From Spirodela intermedia (taxonomy: Eukaryota; Streptophyta; Magnoliopsida; Alismatales; Araceae), in contig LR746266.1 of assembly GCA_902729315.2 (NCBI GenBank), positions 3,110,759-3,174,758 of the forward strand: 64,000 nt of DNA, in the 5' to 3' direction. The stretch's first letter is position 1, and each line of letters starts with the position of its first letter. Positions 13,701-26,333 of the stretch are shown here, in pieces. A model generated the notes under the pieces. It worked only from the letters and a program-made list of their open reading frames with translations. It ran no database searches and was not told the DNA's origin. The position numbers and the translations under genes were made by a program.

Positions 13701-14580
13701 AATAGTTTCATACATACACATATATAGATATATGTCAAACTTGAAGATGTCAATAGGTCAGGTAGATTTGAAGACTACCCCAACTTAGATTACATCAGGC
13801 AAATTGAGTCCTAATCCATGTTAGATTTGGAGTGCACGCAATTTCATCCAAGCAGGGTCTAGTCCATATTTCCCCTTCTCCAATTGCCCTCCCCAATGTC
13901 TCCACCTCTCCACTTTCCAAAACCCCACACCTAACAATGAAGTAGGGCACAAGGTGAATATCAATTATGGCTTTTTCACTCTACAAAGCAATATGTGGAA
14001 CTAATTCGAGTTAGAGCAAAGAGGCATAACAAGTACATACACAAGCAAGTGAAACTTTTAGGCAAGTTAGCATCAGCCTACATCAATTCTTAGGAGAATT
14101 CTCATGAGATACTAATCTATTCCCAAGGCTATAAATACTACATTTAATGCCAAGTTTACCTAATCTGCAGCTTGACCTTCAAGTAAAATAGTACAATAAT
14201 AGTTAAGAAATGCTAGAATACATGTCTAGAAACTTATAGTCATCAAGAATAAATAAAGCTTTTGTAATCTTTCTTTTTGTGATAGGTAAGAGCTTCGATG
14301 AGAAATAGAATATTTATAGTGTTGATTTTGACATTTTAAGGGTAAATTTGATAAAATATCAGAAAATGATTTTTAGAAATCTTAAGCAGTTAGGTCATTC
14401 AAAAAAGTTAGATAATTTCATTACAGGTATGGACGTCAGTGAGCTGGGATAGGTCCCGACCTTGCTAAGCCCACTCCTAGATTGAGCATATTTATTTTAA
14501 TAGGAATATCTCTATTTGTTGTCTGGGAGAAAAACCAGTAACATAGCATCAGAGGTTGAACCGATCTGTAAGATAGTAAC
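8860..14580. other. AT-rich intergenic region, no gene seen
   Basis: No open frame longer than about 70 codons looks like a protein. The stretch contains (CT)n at about 9981-10003 and a compound (CT)n(CA)n at 10741-10790. Small G/A-rich patches occur at about 13140-13400. I see no recognisable transposon proteins here. Confidence 0.6.
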
Positions 14581-14589
14581 CCAGACCTT

Positions 14590-14616
14590 GGGGGGGGGGG
14601 GGGGGGAGAGAGAGAA
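14590..14616 (+). repeat. Poly-G tract followed by (GA)n
   Basis: An uninterrupted run of 17 G is followed directly by GAGAGAGAG. The plus strand could form a G-quadruplex and the run is prone to sequencing error. It lies about 730 bp upstream of the HIPP start codon. The 14651-15010 stretch beyond it is open for 119 codons but resembles no family I know. Confidence 0.8.
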
Positions 14617-15162
14617 AGGGGCGCCCGGCTCGCTGAAGCTCTAGTTACAGATGGAGCGAAGAGATTTCGTAGGGGCTAGACCAACATGTCATCGGCGTTG
14701 CCTATTCGTCAAGGTAGACAGGCGGCAGTATGGAGGACAGCTGAGGAAGTTGGTCTCCTGGGCGGTTGTCAGGAGCTGTGGCCCTGCTGAATACTATATT
14801 TCCCTAGGTTTTAAACGGCTTCGGATCTGGTGGCTCAAATGGGTAAATCCCACCGGCCATGAACCCGTTCTAGAGTTTCTTGGGAAGTCAGGGAAGAGAC
14901 CAGTAATTTTCCCCTTGCCCTGTTCAGTCTCTAAAGAAGAAGAAGAAAAGTTCTGCAAGAACAAGAGGAGAGAGGAAGTACGCGACCAGTGTGAGATAAG
15001 ACAACGCTAATCACGATCTGCCGTTAAAATAATGGAGTTTCGGATGCAGGAAGCATCGGTGACAATCGGTCCGTGGATGGTGAACAGCCCCAACAAATTC
15101 CACCTACCTCCTCTGTGTTTGAACTGGTCCAAGGTCACATCTCATCGCATTCTTCTCTTCTG

Positions 15163-15176
15163 CTCTCTTCCTCTCT

Positions 15177-15228
<52 letters not shown>

Positions 15229-15312
15229 TCCCTCTCTTCTTCTCTCCCGCTCTCTCTCTCTTCCCCTCTCTCTCTCCCCCTATCCATCTATCTATCTCTA
15301 TCTCTCTCTCGC
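15163..15312 (+). repeat. Long CT-rich microsatellite in the HIPP leader
   Basis: A nearly pure (CT)n with a few C and T interruptions ends in CTAT repeats, stopping about 28 bp before the HIPP ATG. It is probably 5' UTR or core promoter. The open frames through it on both strands are simple Ser-Leu or Arg-Glu repeats and are not genes. Confidence 0.85.
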
Positions 15313-15339
15313 TAGCCATCCATCTCCCTAGCTTCCAAA

Positions 15340-15711
15340 ATGGGCGCCGACGAGAAGGACAAGGAGAAGGTGATCACCGCGGTGTACAGACTGCAAGTGC
15401 ACTGTGGGGAGTGTGCGCGGGTCATCAAGAAGGCTGCCGCCACCTGCGACGGTGAGCTTCCTCGTCAGATGCCCCTCGATTAATTTCTCGCTGAACAGTC
15501 TGATTCCCTTTCTGGGGCCTACGATCTGATTGCAGGGGTTCAGAAGGCCGAGGTGGACATGGGAGGAAAAGCGACGGTGAAGGGAGTCTTCGACCCGGAG
15601 AAAATCCGAAAGAGGTTGGAGAAGAAGAGTCGCAGGAAGGTTGAGCTGGTCTCTCCTCTCCCCAAGAAGGACAACCAGAAGAAAGAGGATGTGAAGAAGA
15701 AGAAAGAGGTC

Positions 15712-15753
<42 letters not shown>

Positions 15754-16288
15754 TTATCTATCTATCTCTTTCTCTCTCTCTCATCCATCGTCCCTCTCAA
15801 CTGGTGCACCAAAACCTACCCGCCCGTCGTTCTCAAGCCGGAGGTGAAGAAGACCGTCTTGAAGGTTCATATCCACTGCAGCGGCTGCGAGGAGGAGCTG
15901 AAGAAGAAGCTCAAGGTCATGGACGGTGAGAGAGAGAGAAAGAGATGAGAGAGAGCGTCCGCATTAGAGCTCCACAATTAGGGTTTCTTCCCCCTTTGTC
16001 GCAGGTGTCCACACGGTGAAGACGGACAGGAAGGCCCAGACTTGCTCCGTGGAGGGTACGGTGGAGCCGGAGAAGTTGGTGAAGTTCCTGCGGAAGACGC
16101 TGAAGAAGCCCGCCGAGGTCGTCCCCCCAAAGGAAGATAAGAAGAAGGAAGACAAAAAGGAAGACAAAAAGGAAGAGAAGGCTGCATCGGCACACTATGT
16201 CAACTGCATAAGCCATGGGAGCCCCTACTGCTCCATCGGGAACGATATCTTCAGCGACGAGAACCCTAATGCTTGCTGCGTGATGTAG
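15340..16288 (+). CDS. HIPP: Heavy-metal-associated isoprenylated plant protein (HIPP), two HMA domains
   Basis: Four exons: 15340-15451, 15536-15708, 15838-15925 and 16005-16288, giving 218 residues. HMA domain 1 has HCGEC (CxxC at 22-25) and HMA domain 2 has HCSGC (CxxC at 109-112). Lys/Glu-rich linkers (about 81-100 and 168-183) separate the modules. The C-terminus is CCVM, a CaaX box with Cys215 as the prenylation site and Met favouring farnesylation. HIPPs are plant-specific metallochaperone-like proteins that bind soft metals and attach to membranes through the lipid; several act in metal homeostasis or stress. The intron at 15709-15837 is 129 nt, in frame, stop-free and filled with CT/CTAT repeats. 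Its donor (GAG|GTCCTC) and acceptor (CTCAAG|C) are weak, so retention is plausible. A degraded LTR element begins about 130 bp after the stop. Confidence 0.92.
15709..15837 (+). repeat. CT/CTAT microsatellite intron inside HIPP
   Basis: (CT)n followed by (CTAT)n and more CT fills the first half of the second HIPP intron. The intron carries no stop codon in the reading frame. If retained it would add 43 residues of Ser-Leu / Ile-Tyr-Leu-Ser repeat between the two HMA domains. Confidence 0.7.
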
Positions 16289-16899
16289 GAACCCTAATGG
16301 CTTCCTTAAGTTCAGAACGCCTTTCACAAGAAAAATCCCCATCTCTTTGACTTTAAATGGAACCAAGCCGACGGAGGTTGTGGCCATAGAAGGGTTCTGA
16401 TGTCTGTGTGTGTGTGTGTCAAGGTGATCCGTTCAAGTCTACCTGACTCTCATGCCAGTTTTGACAGTTGCTCAGCCAACATCGAATAACTTCAGCAATA
16501 GGTAGAACTTCAAGTGATGTGTATTCTTAATTCTCTAGGATAAGACACTATGGGGATGACTTATTCTTCTCTCCCCGAGTTGGCTACTTTAAAAGAGACA
16601 ACCTTACATCTTCATGACTATCCGAATAATCACTGTGTAGTTATGGGATAGTGCTCATCACTCTAACAATTAGTGAAACCTTCAACCTAACTGCCCCCAC
16701 TCACAATGAAGAGACACACACATCTGCTGCCCACTGCATGCCCATTTTGTTTACCTGATGTTGTGTTGTGTCACCCACATAGTACCTTCGCAAGCAACAC
16801 CACATTGCATGACATCATACACCTTTTGTCTATGTTGCATGGTGCCATTGTTGTGCCACATCATGTCAATAGATTGAGATTCATGAGACACACCCATCA

Positions 16900-19500
16900 A
16901 CCTCATCTCGTATTAGGGGAGTTTTCCAATTGAGCCACACACCTATGCCCATGATCAAGTCTTATGTCTTCTATACATGATGTGTCGTGCTAGTGGTTTC
17001 CCATGTCACACCAGCACATACCTAACCTATGAGGTTCACATATACCTTTTGTTAACCTACTTCTGACTAAGAGATGTCATCAACTTAGTGGTGTCATCTA
17101 TTGGAGTTGCAAGCACTCATACATGTACATGCCTCCATATATGTAACACACTCAATGTGTGTTGCATCATGCAATGCTTACCTCTTAATAAGCCTTCATT
17201 ATCATGAGTTAATAATTAATTAATAATATATTTTATATCTTAATTCATGATAACATACTTATATTTATGTCAAATTAAAAAAATAATTGACTAATATAAT
17301 TTTTTTACTATTTATATAATTTTATGTGAGCTTCTATACTTTTTATATTTAAGTTTTTAAGATAACATAAAGAAAAATAAATAAATAAGAGGGGACTTAT
17401 TAGTCAATTGGGACTCAATAGTTGACCCAAAGAGTATTGCATATGGGTTGGAATTAGGTCGGAAAAATACTACCTAAAATATCCCTAAGTTCGGAGAAAA
17501 AAACTTAGTTATGATGTCGCTATTCAAAAAGTATCATGACAAATAGTTAACCTTCTCTCACATGACCAGGCGACCAACAAATGTTCGAATCTTACCAAAG
17601 TCATATTTTACATTTTTTATATAATTATATCATGATTTTCTACATAATGAGTCGATCAATGATTAAGCTACTATAATTACGTAATCATTAATGAAAATTT
17701 CATCAACATAATTTTCATAGCATTATTATTAACTAACAAATAATTCTAGATGAAAAGATCACAAATTTATTGAGAAAATCATTTCTAACTGATTGACAAA
17801 CATGTTGTCAAAAATAAAATAATTTATTAAGAGATGAGTCACCAACTCTCGAGAGCATATCAAAGGTGTTGAATAGCTTCCTCTTGTGGATAAAGTTCCA
17901 CAAGATGCACTCTATCTCTATTTAACTCATCTTCGTTAAGCGACAACTACTAGAGACCTAAACACCACCAAATTTTCACCATTAATTTTTGAACTTCACA
18001 CAAGGATCAAAAGATTCTTCACATTATTCATGTTCAAAGAGAACCTTTAGGGTTGTAAACATTACACAATAATTCTTCCAAACATTTAAAATTCTAACAA
18101 TCACCTTCATAATGTCAATACTTTATTTTTTCTACTTTAAATTTAATTATTTTTTAAATTAATAAGATTTTATATCATTTGAAATTTTGAAACTATTCTT
18201 TAATTTATTATAGTTCTCACCTAAATTACATTTATTAGGGACATTAATGTCATCTTGACATCAACACTTGAATTTCTCTTTTTCATAAATTTAAAATAAA
18301 TTTACTCTTCATCATTTAGTCTAAAAATGATAAAAATATATATATTTTTTGAAAAAAATCTAAAATTGTACTCAATATTATTTTACATATTTTTGATTGA
18401 CCTAAAAAAAATTACTATTTTTAAAACTTTTATTGAATTATAATTGATATATTTATATTGACACTTTTAAAAATCTAAAATTTATTTTTTAAAATTTTAT
18501 TAATTTTAAATTTACATGATTTTTTATACAACAATTAAGTCACATCACTTGCTACATTAATATGTCAAGATATGATCAAAATAGATGTGAAGTGTGTACC
18601 TGGAACGATTGACTAAACTTGGGTAGCCATAGGACTAGTTCACTTCTAATCATCTAATTGAGTCATACATCATTGTAAACTTATATGAATTGTATTGCAT
18701 CAAGCACTTGATCCAAACTTAATATAAATACTCTTTACACCAAATACAACTAAATACCTATTGTTGCCCAATTAGTCAAGGAGCTCATCTACATTGGGTA
18801 TCAAATATTAGTTCTTCACTATGATTATATTCAAGACCTATCTACAAATAATTAAATAGATATATACTTCTTTTGGAAAAAGATAGGACCATACTAGGGT
18901 ACCCTAAAGCGGTGGATGTGGCCTACCTTCAAGAGCTCCAATTATCAATGGAGCTCCTCTAGGTATATTGACATCATCTTATTTGGGAGGCCTGGGGTCA
19001 AGCACGAGCTCAACCTCGTGGTCCATCTCACACCAAGGTATCAATTGGCTCAAAAGAGCATTTGACATCAAAACTAGAATTCTTCTTAAAGGTTAATTCT
19101 TGATGAGAGTTGTCTTGGTACAGTATTCTCCATTATTGCACACATCAGTACTATGTAACTACCTACAACATGCATGTCCCATGTGCATGTGGCATTAAAC
19201 GACATTAGGAGCATGTCAACCTGTGTATGCAACATCAATTGTCACTATAGCACATTTGTTCATGCTTCTTGTTGTGTAGAAGCACATTGCACACATGTGC
19301 AACATAGTGGATATGAGCATCATGCGTCAACTCTCGTTTGTCCATCTAATCCTCATCAAGAGCTAACCATCTTACTCCCATGTGGACAAGAGAAAGGTTT
19401 CTTTTCATTCATAAGTCATCCTTTAGTTGTAGGGTGGACATCTTCAGCACTTGCTGAGTGGCATTTGCTTCTTAAACTAAACATAATCTTAGTCCTTCTA
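16900..19500. other. AT-rich element interior, no gene seen
   Basis: The stretch between the left LTR-like repeat and the RT relic has no protein-like frame. It includes patches rich in CATG and CA words (about 17100-17170 and 19150-19330), also seen in the right part (21240-21760). It probably represents decayed element sequence or nested insertions. Confidence 0.5.
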
Positions 19501-19519
19501 TAAGAAGGGTACCATACAA

Positions 19520-20086
19520 CTATAGAGAAATCTGAAGTCATGCAATGTTAAAAAGTGGTAGGGACATTACACAAATCAAAAGACATTCTCTTAAAAGCAA
19601 ACATCTCATATGGGCATATGAAGGTAGTTTTATCTTAGTAGGGTGTATAGAAATCTTGTTATATCTTGAATATCCATCTAAAAAACAGAAATATTTGTGC
19701 CCTACTTATCTTTCTAAAATTTGATCCAAAGAACAAGAGAGGAAAATATTTTTTTTCAATAACTACATTCAATTTCCTATGGTCTATGAAAACTCTCCAT
19801 TTAGTAGTTAAGTGTGTTTGGATCTCTTCTCCCATAATATTTTTTATGATTACTAGGCTTGATTTCCTAGGCACTACTTGAGTGGGGCTAGCCCATTAAT
19901 TATTAGAGAATAAAGAAAATATAATCCTATGATGGCATCAAAGTCATCCACCAACAGCACCATGATGTCCACTATCTCTCGACATTCTAACCTTAGTTGA
20001 GCTTTATGCACAATATAAATTGTGATGTATGTCGCTGAGCTAACAGCTTTGATTTGGTCATTCCCTAGGGACAATATCTGGCCCAA
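19520..20086 (-). pseudogene. Ty3/gypsy pol relic: protease tail and reverse transcriptase
   Basis: Reading leftward, 20086-19874 encodes a protease-like end (DDFDAIIGLYFL, then APLK). The adjacent 19874-19659 encodes the RT fingers (LTTKWRVFIDHRKLNVVIEK). About 19640-19530 continues, in a shifted frame, with KTTFICPYEMFAFKRMSF and LCNVPTTF, matching the gypsy block 'KTTFTCP-G-FA-RRMPFGLCNAPATF'. The protease-RT linker is deleted and stops interrupt the frame. It is non-functional. Confidence 0.75.
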
Positions 20087-22136
20087 CTAAGAGACACCTC
20101 TATTTGAGAGAAAGTTATAAGTCACCCCACTATAGATCATTATAGTCATTAGTCAGCAATTGATATTAGCTTATAAGTGGATAAGTCTAAATTCATTGAC
20201 CTTGTTGGGTTCTACATGTCTCTAAAATGTGTCTGTCAATTGAAGAGGATTTAATATAAGGTTGTTGCTCCCCATTGAACCTAGTGGACCCCTACCTACA
20301 CATACTAAATACTCAATAAGGACTTCTGCAAATAAAGCATTCACTCTTGCCATGCCATGTAGTAGTTTTGGGTCATCCCTAGCCCATATCATGAGTTTCC
20401 TTGAGATCACCTCCACAGTACTTTCCTCAAGCCCTACCTTGATTGCTGCCACCTTGGAGGCTTTATCTGAAATTATCCCAATGTTTGACACCTTCATCAG
20501 GCATCACTACTTGTAACTACACAACTCTATCGAGACAATGTCTAGGATGAGAACCTTCAATGCCTTTCACTACTCCTAAACATCTACCTTGTTTGTCGAC
20601 AAGACGTTGGTGCAAACAATTGGATTACTACAATCTACTTGTATATCTTTCAATCATTCCTCCATGATTTTGAAACTGGCCTCCACATAGGTGGCAATCA
20701 AAGGGATCCACTCCTCTAAGCAAGTAATCCTCCAGGTATGAGTGTCACTCTCTCTTGTCATCTCTAACCTTACTCTAATATCAAATTTTCATAGGGATCC
20801 ATCTAAGTGCATCTATTTTCATTCCCTTGTGTCAACCCCAACTATCACTCAGCCAATGTTGACCAACCTCTTCATAAGACAGAAATACATAGTCTTGAAA
20901 AGCATGTATTGCCAACTCTTTAAGATAATGCATTGTAAAGAGAACCTCTTATCTCTCAAGGTCACCTCCTTTATAAGAGAGTGGTCTTGCATCCTCATGA
21001 TTACTCTTATAACCACCACGAGTAGTAATGAGATGACACTCATTACTATGGCAATTAATGTGACATTTATCTTAATTGTTCCCACTAATGATGAGGAGAC
21101 ACACTCATCTATGATAGTTTCCATGCACTAAGTGCCCATGTTGCCTACCTTTGTGTTGCATCATATTGTTTAGGCAGTCTCTACAAGCCACAACATGTTG
21201 CACTACATCTTGTGCACCTGTAATGTATGTATTATTATTGTGTCAAGTGTCAAACCATGTCAACAAACATATCTTAAAACCTCCTATGGAGGCATGCCCA
21301 TGAACATTGCAACACTATTTCAGCCATGTCAACATGTCCTTTGCCTACAATGTTCACAAAAGCCTTCCTTGAACCTTGCTCAAGCTCATCATTGTCACTC
21401 ACTTGAGTCACTCGTGCCCATGCATGAGCTTCCATTGCTCACATATACTGCACCATGTTGCATGTCTCTGCATGTGCACCACACCTTTGTACATACCACA
21501 CCATGCTATGTCATGCCAACATATGCCTTGGAAGTTCAAAAACACTTTCTACAAACCTGACTTTAACCCAATGTTGATATTAGATTGAATCATGTGTGCC
21601 CGTACTCTGTGCATGCTGTGCCATGCATGCCATCCACACTTCCATGCACACGACGCAACTCTGTGCTTGTCAAACCATGCTAGTATGCCCTACCATGTGT
21701 CCTTGCACATACCACCATGCAAGAGGATTCACATTTGCCATTGGGCATACAATCCCCGATACCAGGCCTGACCTGATTTCCTCAAAGCTTTTGTCCGCCC
21801 TAGAGCCCATTTCAAGAGCTTCCTCCATGCCCCTTGTCCATGCCACACAAATGACTTCAGGCCCGGCCCAGTCAATCCTGCCACAACCCATATCAGCCAT
21901 TGCATATTTACATACTCAAATCAACCAACACCCATCATTCGCTGCCATCATCTCCCAAAGATGACCAGCGCTGCAGATAAATCTCACAACAATCCATCAA
22001 GTTAGTCCGAACCAGATTATTTCCTTGATGAAGGTTCCCAGACGATTGATTCAATTCGGAGTTCAGGGTAGAATAAATCTAATCATAACTAAAAGCGGGT
22101 CCATGAAGAGAAGAACTTGAAGGGAGCATGAAGACC

Positions 22137-25100
22137 TCATATGGACGCCTCCACCTCGGAGTCGGCCTCGACAGGCTCGGATGCACCATTGCCACCACCT
22201 CTCAGTCGCGAGGACACGTTGTCAATTGCCGAGTTCAGCTGGTTTATCTTTGCATTCAGTGTCTGCCGGGTCTTCTGCTCAGGCAACAAGAAGAAGAGGA
22301 AGATTTTCATGCGAATGAGCGAATGGCTGAATGAATCCGAAAATGGAAAGGTTCATCACCTCCAAGCCTTCGTCATAGTAGATGGGACGCTTGGCCCGCC
22401 GGAATCCATACTCATCTTCATTCAGGAGGGATCTCCGGATCTGTGCCCATCACACCAGAGATGAATAAGCAAAGGGGAGCAGTGTATGATCCTGGCGAAG
22501 GAGAGGTTAATGTTTTCCTTTGTTTACTCAAGTAAATCATGCAGATGGGTGAATAAAATGGCAGGAATTTCTATCCGTGTTGGAAGATCTTCACATACAA
22601 TAGAAAAGGCGGCCTGGAATATGTTTCCATTTTGTGGGGAGATAAGGCTCGCGTTTCAGACTGGCTTTTATGTGGAAATTAAAATGTCGTCTGCCCATTG
22701 ACTCAATATGATTTATGATCTGACGTCATTTAGTTCACAATTTAACAAAAAATTAGGTGGTCAACGAGATTCCAGATATCTTTTGAGGACATTATGAACA
22801 GGAGACGCCCATCTGAATGGAGGAGTATTCTGAGGAAGATCATCACCTGTGGTGCAAAAACGTATGCCAGTGTCCCAAATAATGCTCCCCCAAGAAGGAA
22901 ACCAGCAAGAAAGTCTCCACTTCCATTCCGAGAACCATCGCTGCATTGTAAAAGATGATATGCCACAAGTCAGAAGCTATTATCTTATGCAACAGGACGA
23001 CCATAGTTTTTTAAAGTAAAATGATCTACACCATATATGTGATGCTTGGGACTTCCTAGTTCATTACAGTTCTGTCCTATGCATCAGAAAAAAGATGTCC
23101 TTTGTAGCTTAGAAGAACTTTAGAAAACAGAAAGAGAACAGATGTAGGAGTCATCAAGGCATATTCTCACCTTGGCAACTTGTGAGAAACAGAGTGTGTC
23201 CCTCGGGAGCAGTCAAATCCAAAATCCCAACTGCTACGATCTCATATTTTCCCACCCTATTAGCTACCCCTCCCATTTGACAAGAAAAAAGGAGATAAAC
23301 GCTGCATCCATTTCCAAGATCTCAATGCTTCGCTCAAATAAAATGGAAGAAAAATGGAGAGAAACTAAGCTCCTCATCAAACATCCAGAGAAAATAGATT
23401 GAAAAAACTGATATTCTTGAGTTTAAAAATGTTACTGCTCTCAACATGATGATCGTTGATACTAGAACAATTGTTTCATTTGGTCAAGCTCATGATCTAA
23501 ACGAATCACTTCCCAAGTACATGTTCCTCAATGCTGAGGGTATCCTTGAAGATAGGGAGATTTCGTATTTGATTGGCTATCCAAACACAGATAATACACG
23601 AGAATGGCAAAACCGAGAGACGGTTCTTGGTCCAAAAAGAAGCCATGGATCCAAGACGTGAGCTTGTAAATCAACTAGGCTTCTTGGGTACGTAATCTTG
23701 AGCTTGTTAAGGATGAAATCCAGTGAGCTACATAATGAAGCTTGGAGTGACAAAAACACACTACAGCTATAGACAGGTTGATAAAAGAAACCGCATCATC
23801 ATTTATATAGATCATATTAAAACATAAAACAAGCACGCAGAAATAAGGTTAATGTTCATCTCATACTGATCAAAGAAAGTATAAAATATGATTCTGATTT
23901 CCTAAAATTAAGCAATCATTGATTTAGTCGCCACCCCATACTTTCTTTACTATTAAGTAATCTTTGATGGTTGTTCTTCCTCCTAACAACAATCATTACT
24001 ATTCCTTTACGAACCGAATGTTACAGGTGGCATGGTGAGGAAGTGACCGTGGACTATATACAGATCATGGAATCTGGACAAACCCGTACAGAAGAGGAAA
24101 ATAAAATTGGTCGTCAAACAACAGCATCAACATCATAATCCTTATCCAGTCAACTCAAAGGCAGCACAAAAAACCTTACAGAGCTTTTATATTGATTTTT
24201 CCTCTAATATCAACGGTCAATAAGGTCATTTCAAATACATGGGCAAGGCAACCTTACACAAGCTAGACTGAGGAAAGTCCTGTTAGAACCTACTTGGTGG
24301 CTTATTTTATCCCAAAGAGTAGCCCTAATAAGGTCCACATTGACTTCATAAAATATTTAGACAATGAGGCAAAGATCCAGAGCAGAGGAGTATGTTATGC
24401 TCTCTACTCTGACCATCAGCCAAAGATAAATGAAATTAAAATAATAGAGCTAATGACGCATAAGGACACAAACACCAAGTCAAAACTCAAAAGGATGCGA
24501 GTTGACTTCACGTTTAATTTGTAAAAAAATTAACAAGGTGTAAGTCAGAGAGCACATTTTAAGGTACCAAAAGCAAAACATCTAAATGACCAACTTATAA
24601 AGGATGGTCTCCAAGGATAAAAAGAAGGAAAATACTTTTCAATGAAATGCACAATCTACATTCTTCTTGCATTCATTTTCATGCCACAAGAAAAAGAAAT
24701 TCGAAAATTAATATGCATTTACCTGTCTGTGGTACATAAATGGCAGACATCAAGAAAATAAGACCCTCGGAAGAAATATTATAAAAATAAACCCCATAAA
24801 ATAAGAAAAATAGAATCAAATCGGTTAGTATAATTGCAGCATGCTGTACTAGTTTCATTATCAGTCAATTGAACTCTACTTACGTACATTGTCAAGAAGA
24901 AAGTGCATCATAAAGCAACCTCTTCCTATTTATGGGTAACCTACGAAAATGTAGACATCACAGACGTTTCAATGAAAATCATTATTCTGCTCCACAAGTT
25001 TTTCCGAAAAGAAAAGAAAAAAAACGAGAGGATGCCGAGGATGATGAAAAGATTCATTATCATACACCTAAAATCTCCCTTTCTAGAAACACGGCTTATG

Positions 25101-26050
25101 AAACCACAGCTAAAACTCTGATTTTTTTTACAGATAAATTAGCATATGTGTAACCACATGCGTCAAAACAACTGTAAAAAATGCAAGTATTCACATAAAT
25201 TCATCAAACCCAAAGACAAATATCTAGCAAAAGTCAACAACTAACACTCAATGTCATGAACGGAAAACTCTGGAGATTGGTTGGTAATTGCATACCCGTA
25301 CTCAGCACGAACAGACAAATCTCGACGATGATTAGACAGGTTCATTTTTCGAGGAGATATCAATTTCAATTTTTGTCTATCCAATGATCGAAGCTTAGAA
25401 GAAGGGGCGGGACGAGATGATTCCAAATGGGTTCCACCTGCTTGAACACGAATGTCCATAAAGAAAATTATAAAAAGATAATAGTAAACACTTAATAACC
25501 AAAAAGCCATACATACAGCCCAACAACAAGAGAGCTTATACAATAACATCAATACCATCATCCACCTTATCCCAGGTATTACACTGCAGAAGAGAATCAG
25601 CAAAAGGCGGAAACTAGAATGGGAACACGTGATGTTAAAATACAGGAATGCCATTGAAGAAAATTTCCAGCTCGAAACTGAAATTTTGTGTTCTTGAGCA
25701 AGAAGAAAAAAAAGTCGGTAGAAATCAATAGTCCAGACAAAGGAGTTTCAAAATCACCAGAGAAAAGCTTGAGTGCAGATCCACAAATTAAAAAGAAAAA
25801 GACTCGCGAAGTACAAATAAAGCTTTGTTCAACTCCGGAATAGTATGACCAAGCCGTGGAGCAAAGGAAGTTTCTCAGCGAGGACTGCGTACGAGTTCCG
25901 ATCGGATAAACGAGAACGCATCGACGCTAAATGAGGATCAAGCGCCTTCCGAGATTGGTGACATCCAGAACACAACGGAAGAAAGCGTCAGGTAGAGACA
26001 ACGGAGAAGAACCCACCTGAGATGTGAAGAAGAGCAGACGACGTCGCCAT
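22137..26050 (-). CDS. Chloroplast inner-envelope membrane protein (At1g42960-like)
   Basis: Five exons on the minus strand: 26017-26050, 25296-25437, 22847-22940, 22360-22440 and 22137-22274. All are GT-AG and phase-consistent, giving 162 residues. The N-terminus MATSSALLHIS and the Ser/Arg/Lys-rich stretch to about residue 55 look like a plastid transit peptide. One membrane segment follows at about 66-86 (GDFLAGFLLGGALFGTLAYV). A charged block (IRRSLLNEDEYGF...IYYDEGLE) leads into a helical tail (KTRQTLNAKINQLNSAIDNV). These match a conserved plant family reported from the chloroplast inner envelope; the molecular function is not known to me. Intron 2 (22941-25295) is 2.4 kb. A TATATATA motif lies 85 bp upstream of the ATG. 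Confidence 0.9.
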
Positions 26051-26133
26051 TTCGATGAACTCGAGAGAGATGAGAGAGCGAGAGCGATCGACGGGAGCGG
26101 CAATCCAGACACCCGACGGAAGAGGGCAGATAC

Positions 26134-26142
26134 ATATATATA
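26134..26142 (-). promoter_or_regulatory. Candidate TATA box of the chloroplast envelope-protein gene
   Basis: TATATATAT reads on the minus strand 84-92 bp upstream of the start codon at 26050. It predicts a transcription start near 26105 and a short leader. A (CT)n tract follows at 26270-26333. Confidence 0.5.
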
Positions 26143-26267
26143 GTCGTGATCCTAGAATTTTTCTCTACATTTCTCTTTAACCCCCCTCTTCTTTCTTTTC
26201 TTGCAAGTACGCCCTTTTATATGAGAATACGCGCTTAAAGCCCTTTTCCAACATTAGAAATATCTAC

Positions 26268-26269
<2 letters not shown>

Positions 26270-26319
<50 letters not shown>

Positions 26320-26333
26320 CTCTCTCTCTCTCT
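26270..26333. repeat. (CT)n microsatellite, about 30 units
   Basis: A nearly perfect CT repeat with one GC interruption lies 220-285 bp upstream of the chloroplast envelope-protein gene (minus). On the coding strand it is (GA)n. The AT-rich 26340-26980 stretch beyond it holds no gene that I can see. Confidence 0.9.

Larger units (their letters stand above)
16420..21300 (-). mobile_element. Decayed Ty3/gypsy-type LTR retrotransposon (minus orientation)
   Basis: Two diverged direct repeats, about 16420-16900 and about 20787-21260, share a collinear series of blocks and look like old LTRs. Examples are 'ccgttcaagtc / ccatctaagtg', 'cagccaa(c/t)(a/g)t', 'ttacatcttcatga / ttgcatcctcatga' and 'g(a/g)agacacac(a/t)catct'. 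Between them lie minus-strand relics of pol. A retropepsin tail (VDDFDAIIGLYFL) is at about 19900-20086. Reverse transcriptase pieces at about 19520-19874 include WRVFIDHRKLN, then FICPYEMFAFKRMSF in another frame. Stops, frameshifts and missing gag, RNase H and integrase show it is long dead. Outer limits are approximate. Confidence 0.65.

Noticed and set aside
14651-15010. 119-codon plus-strand frame upstream of HIPP
   Set aside because: No recognisable domain, and composition differs from the real GC-rich exons. It is probably promoter or old repeat DNA.
15032-15331. Ser-Leu-repeat frames through the CT tract
   Set aside because: They are translation of a microsatellite in the HIPP leader, not protein genes.
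20222-20497. 91-codon minus-strand frame right of the gypsy protease relic
   Set aside because: It could be a gag/protease remnant, but I could not match it to a gag motif, so it is left inside the element without its own call.
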